Source of the DNA: Spirochaetales bacterium
GTDB lineage: Bacteria > Spirochaetota > Spirochaetia > SZUA-6 > DRHE01
Length of the DNA: 6,694 bases
Direction of reading: 5' to 3'
Assembly (NCBI GenBank): GCA_016930895.1
Contig: JAFGFV010000482.1
Span: 1-6,694 of the forward strand
The translations under genes were made by a program, and so were the position numbers. The number at the start of each line of letters is the position of its first letter. Within the stretch, counting starts at the first letter, position 1. The notes under the pieces were generated by a model, which was not told where the DNA came from, did no database searches, and worked only from the letters and a program-made list of their open reading frames with translations. Below are positions 5,510 to 6,694 of this stretch, one piece after another.

Positions 5510-6309
5510 GCTTCCAGGCGGGCGACGGTGTCGCGGGGCTGCTTACGGCCCGGGGCTTGAGCAAGAGCTATCCCACCGCGGCGGGGGAGCTTCGGGTGTT
5601 CCGGGACCTTTCGCTGGAGGTCCGAGCGGGCGAGCTGGTCGGCATCCTGGGACCCTCGGGGTGCGGCAAGTCCACGCTCCTGCGCCTGCTTGCCTCCCTC
5701 GAGGGGTTCGACTCCGGCCAGCTCCTGTTCCAGGGAAGGCCTGCCCCCGAACCCGGACGGGCGCGCATGCTCCTCCTGCCCGACGAGAACCAGCTGTTTC
5801 CCTGGCTTAGCGCGGCCGGGAACGTGAGCTTCGTACTGCGGGCGAGCGGCCTGCCGTGCTCCCGGGAGGATGCCGGGAGGCTGCTGGACATGGTCCACCT
5901 GGGGGAGGCCGGCGACCGGTACCCTCATACCCTGTCCAGCGGGATGAGGCAGCGGGTGGTCCTGGCCCGCGGGCTGGCTGCCCGGCCGCGGTTGCTCCTG
6001 ATGGACGAGCCCTTTGCGCGCTTGGACGCTCAGACCCGCGGACTGCTCCAGGACCTGGTCCTGGAGCTGTGGCGCGAGAGCGGCATTGCGATCGTCTTCG
6101 TGACCCATGACATCCTGGAGCTCCTCAGGGTGGCGGAGCGGATCGTGGTGCTGGGCAGGGACGGCTCGGTCCGGACCGATGAGCCCAATCGCCTGGGCGA
6201 GCCCCGGGACATCACCAACCCGGCGTTCGCCGGAGCCTACACGCGACTGCACGCCCTGCTCGAGGGTCCGGCAGGGTCCGTTCAGGGCCCGGGGGCGAGC
6301 ACCCGGTAG
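5506..6309 (+). CDS. ABC importer ATPase (SsuB/TauB-like) with unusual Q-loop and signature
   Basis: A 267-residue ATPase that should power the preceding permease. Walker A is GPSGCGKST (49-57), Walker B LLLMDEP (163-169), the D-loop ARLDAQ (171-176) and the switch histidine His201 in FVTHD. The signature is LSSGM (143-147) rather than the usual LSGGQ/LSGGM. By alignment to relatives reading FQxxNQLFPW, the Q-loop reads LPDENQLFPW (91-100), placing Pro92 where the magnesium- and water-contacting Gln normally sits. The GTG start at 5506 overlaps the previous stop (GTGA) and has a G-run at 5493-5498 as ribosome site. The C-terminal tail past residue 250 lies in the 28-base overlap zone with the convergent gene. 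It is the last gene of the operon; I see no terminator after it. Confidence 0.93.
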   Translation: MSFQAGDGVAGLLTARGLSKSYPTAAGELRVFRDLSLEVRAGELVGILGPSGCGKSTLLRLLASLEGFDSGQLLFQGRPAPEPGRARMLLLPDENQLFPWLSAAGNVSFVLRASGLPCSREDAGRLLDMVHLGEAGDRYPHTLSSGMRQRVVLARGLAARPRLLLMDEPFARLDAQTRGLLQDLVLELWRESGIAIVFVTHDILELLRVAERIVVLGRDGSVRTDEPNRLGEPRDITNPAFAGAYTRLHALLEGPAGSVQGPGASTR

Positions 6310-6694
6310 ATCCTCAGGCGGGCCGGGTAGCGGCCCTGGTAGGCCACGATCCGCATGGCGAAGACCGGCTCCTCGTAGCGGGCCACGAGCTCGCAGCGCT
6401 CGCTCAGGAAGCGCTGCATCTGCCCGTAGTAGGGAGCCAAATTCCCGTACAGGTCGTTCCAGATCGGGCGCTCGGCGTAGATGCGGTCGAGCTCATCGGG
6501 GTAGAGGATGAACTGGATCCCGTGCTCATCGACGTATTGCTCGAAGGACGGTCCGGCGTCGGTGAGGGCCGCCAGGTCGTTGAACGCGTGGAGCGCCCCC
6601 GGGGCAAACGCGAAGGCGGTGTTGGGCCCCCCGAGGACGCGGGCGTGCTGTGGCACGTGGGCCCGGATGCGCTCGAGGTAGCGCCCGTAGCTCA
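6282..6694 (-). CDS. C-terminal extracytoplasmic part of a probable membrane protein (GT39/ArnT-like?), 5' end off-window
   Basis: The minus-strand frame is open to the window edge, giving 136-137 visible residues and a TGA at 6284-6282; the GTG at 6656 is not needed as a start. The visible part is soluble and rich in Tyr and other aromatics, with YGRYLERIRAHVPQHARVLG, then SFEQYVDEHGIQFILYPDEL, then IWNDLYGNLAPYYGQMQRFL. This layout (a residue block asking for a 'price' of a fixed address, followed by YVDEHGIQFILYP) is what I associate with the periplasmic C-terminal domain of multi-helix glycosyltransferases of the GT39/ArnT/PMT type. No membrane helix is in the window, so this is tentative. 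It converges on the operon and overlaps the ATPase gene tail to tail by 28 bases. If it is ArnT-like, it could act on the lipid-linked sugar made by the operon. Confidence 0.6.
   Translation of the reverse strand, partial: SYGRYLERIRAHVPQHARVLGGPNTAFAFAPGALHAFNDLAALTDAGPSFEQYVDEHGIQFILYPDELDRIYAERPIWNDLYGNLAPYYGQMQRFLSERCELVARYEEPVFAMRIVAYQGRYPARLRIYRVLAPGP

Noticed and set aside
5368..6252. 294-residue minus-strand open frame opposite the ATPase.
   Set aside because: Overlies a clear ABC ATPase; product is Gln/Pro/Arg-rich with no motifs.
1..6694. CRISPR arrays, insertion sequences, attachment sites or toxin-antitoxin genes.
   Set aside because: No spaced repeats, transposase motifs, terminal inverted repeats or small toxin-like pairs were seen; the only clear repeat is the rhodanese 35-mer.

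Overview
The window is very GC-rich and compact, and comes from a bacterium. Most of it is one block of seven plus-strand genes. The lipoprotein signal, the pair of ArnE/ArnF-like membrane proteins and the lipid-linked sugar glycosyltransferase suggest a Gram-negative. A deltaproteobacterial or Desulfobacterota-type lineage is a guess from the overall feel of the proteins; nothing here fixes the taxonomy.

Layout. Positions 1-747 hold the 3' part of a tandem rhodanese-domain protein whose 5' end lies outside the window. Positions 748-897 are intergenic: a GC-rich hairpin, then a clear intrinsic terminator at 806-835, then about 60 bases in which I see no convincing promoter. Positions 898-6309 hold seven genes on the plus strand, and all six junctions between them overlap by 4 to 13 bases. 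In order they are two small DMT/ArnE-ArnF-like membrane proteins, a GT2 glycosyltransferase, an ATP-grasp ligase, and a complete ABC importer (lipoprotein binding protein, permease, ATPase). Positions 6282-6694 hold the 3' end of a minus-strand gene, probably the extracytoplasmic C-terminus of a membrane glycosyltransferase. It converges on the operon and overlaps its last gene by 28 bases.

How the genes may work together (inference). The first three genes match the logic of the arn system: a GT2 enzyme loads a sugar onto polyprenyl phosphate on the cytoplasmic face, and a DMT heterodimer flips the product across the membrane. The neighbouring minus-strand gene could encode an ArnT/GT39-type transferase that uses it on the outer face. 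The ATP-grasp enzyme could make an amide or ester bond on the sugar or its precursor. The SsuABC/TauABC-like importer, tied to the same operon by overlapping codons, could supply the small molecule that is ligated. No single gene is new at family level. The unusual points are the fixed combination, a GT2 enzyme without the usual C-terminal membrane anchor, and altered motif residues in both the ATP-grasp enzyme and the ABC ATPase.
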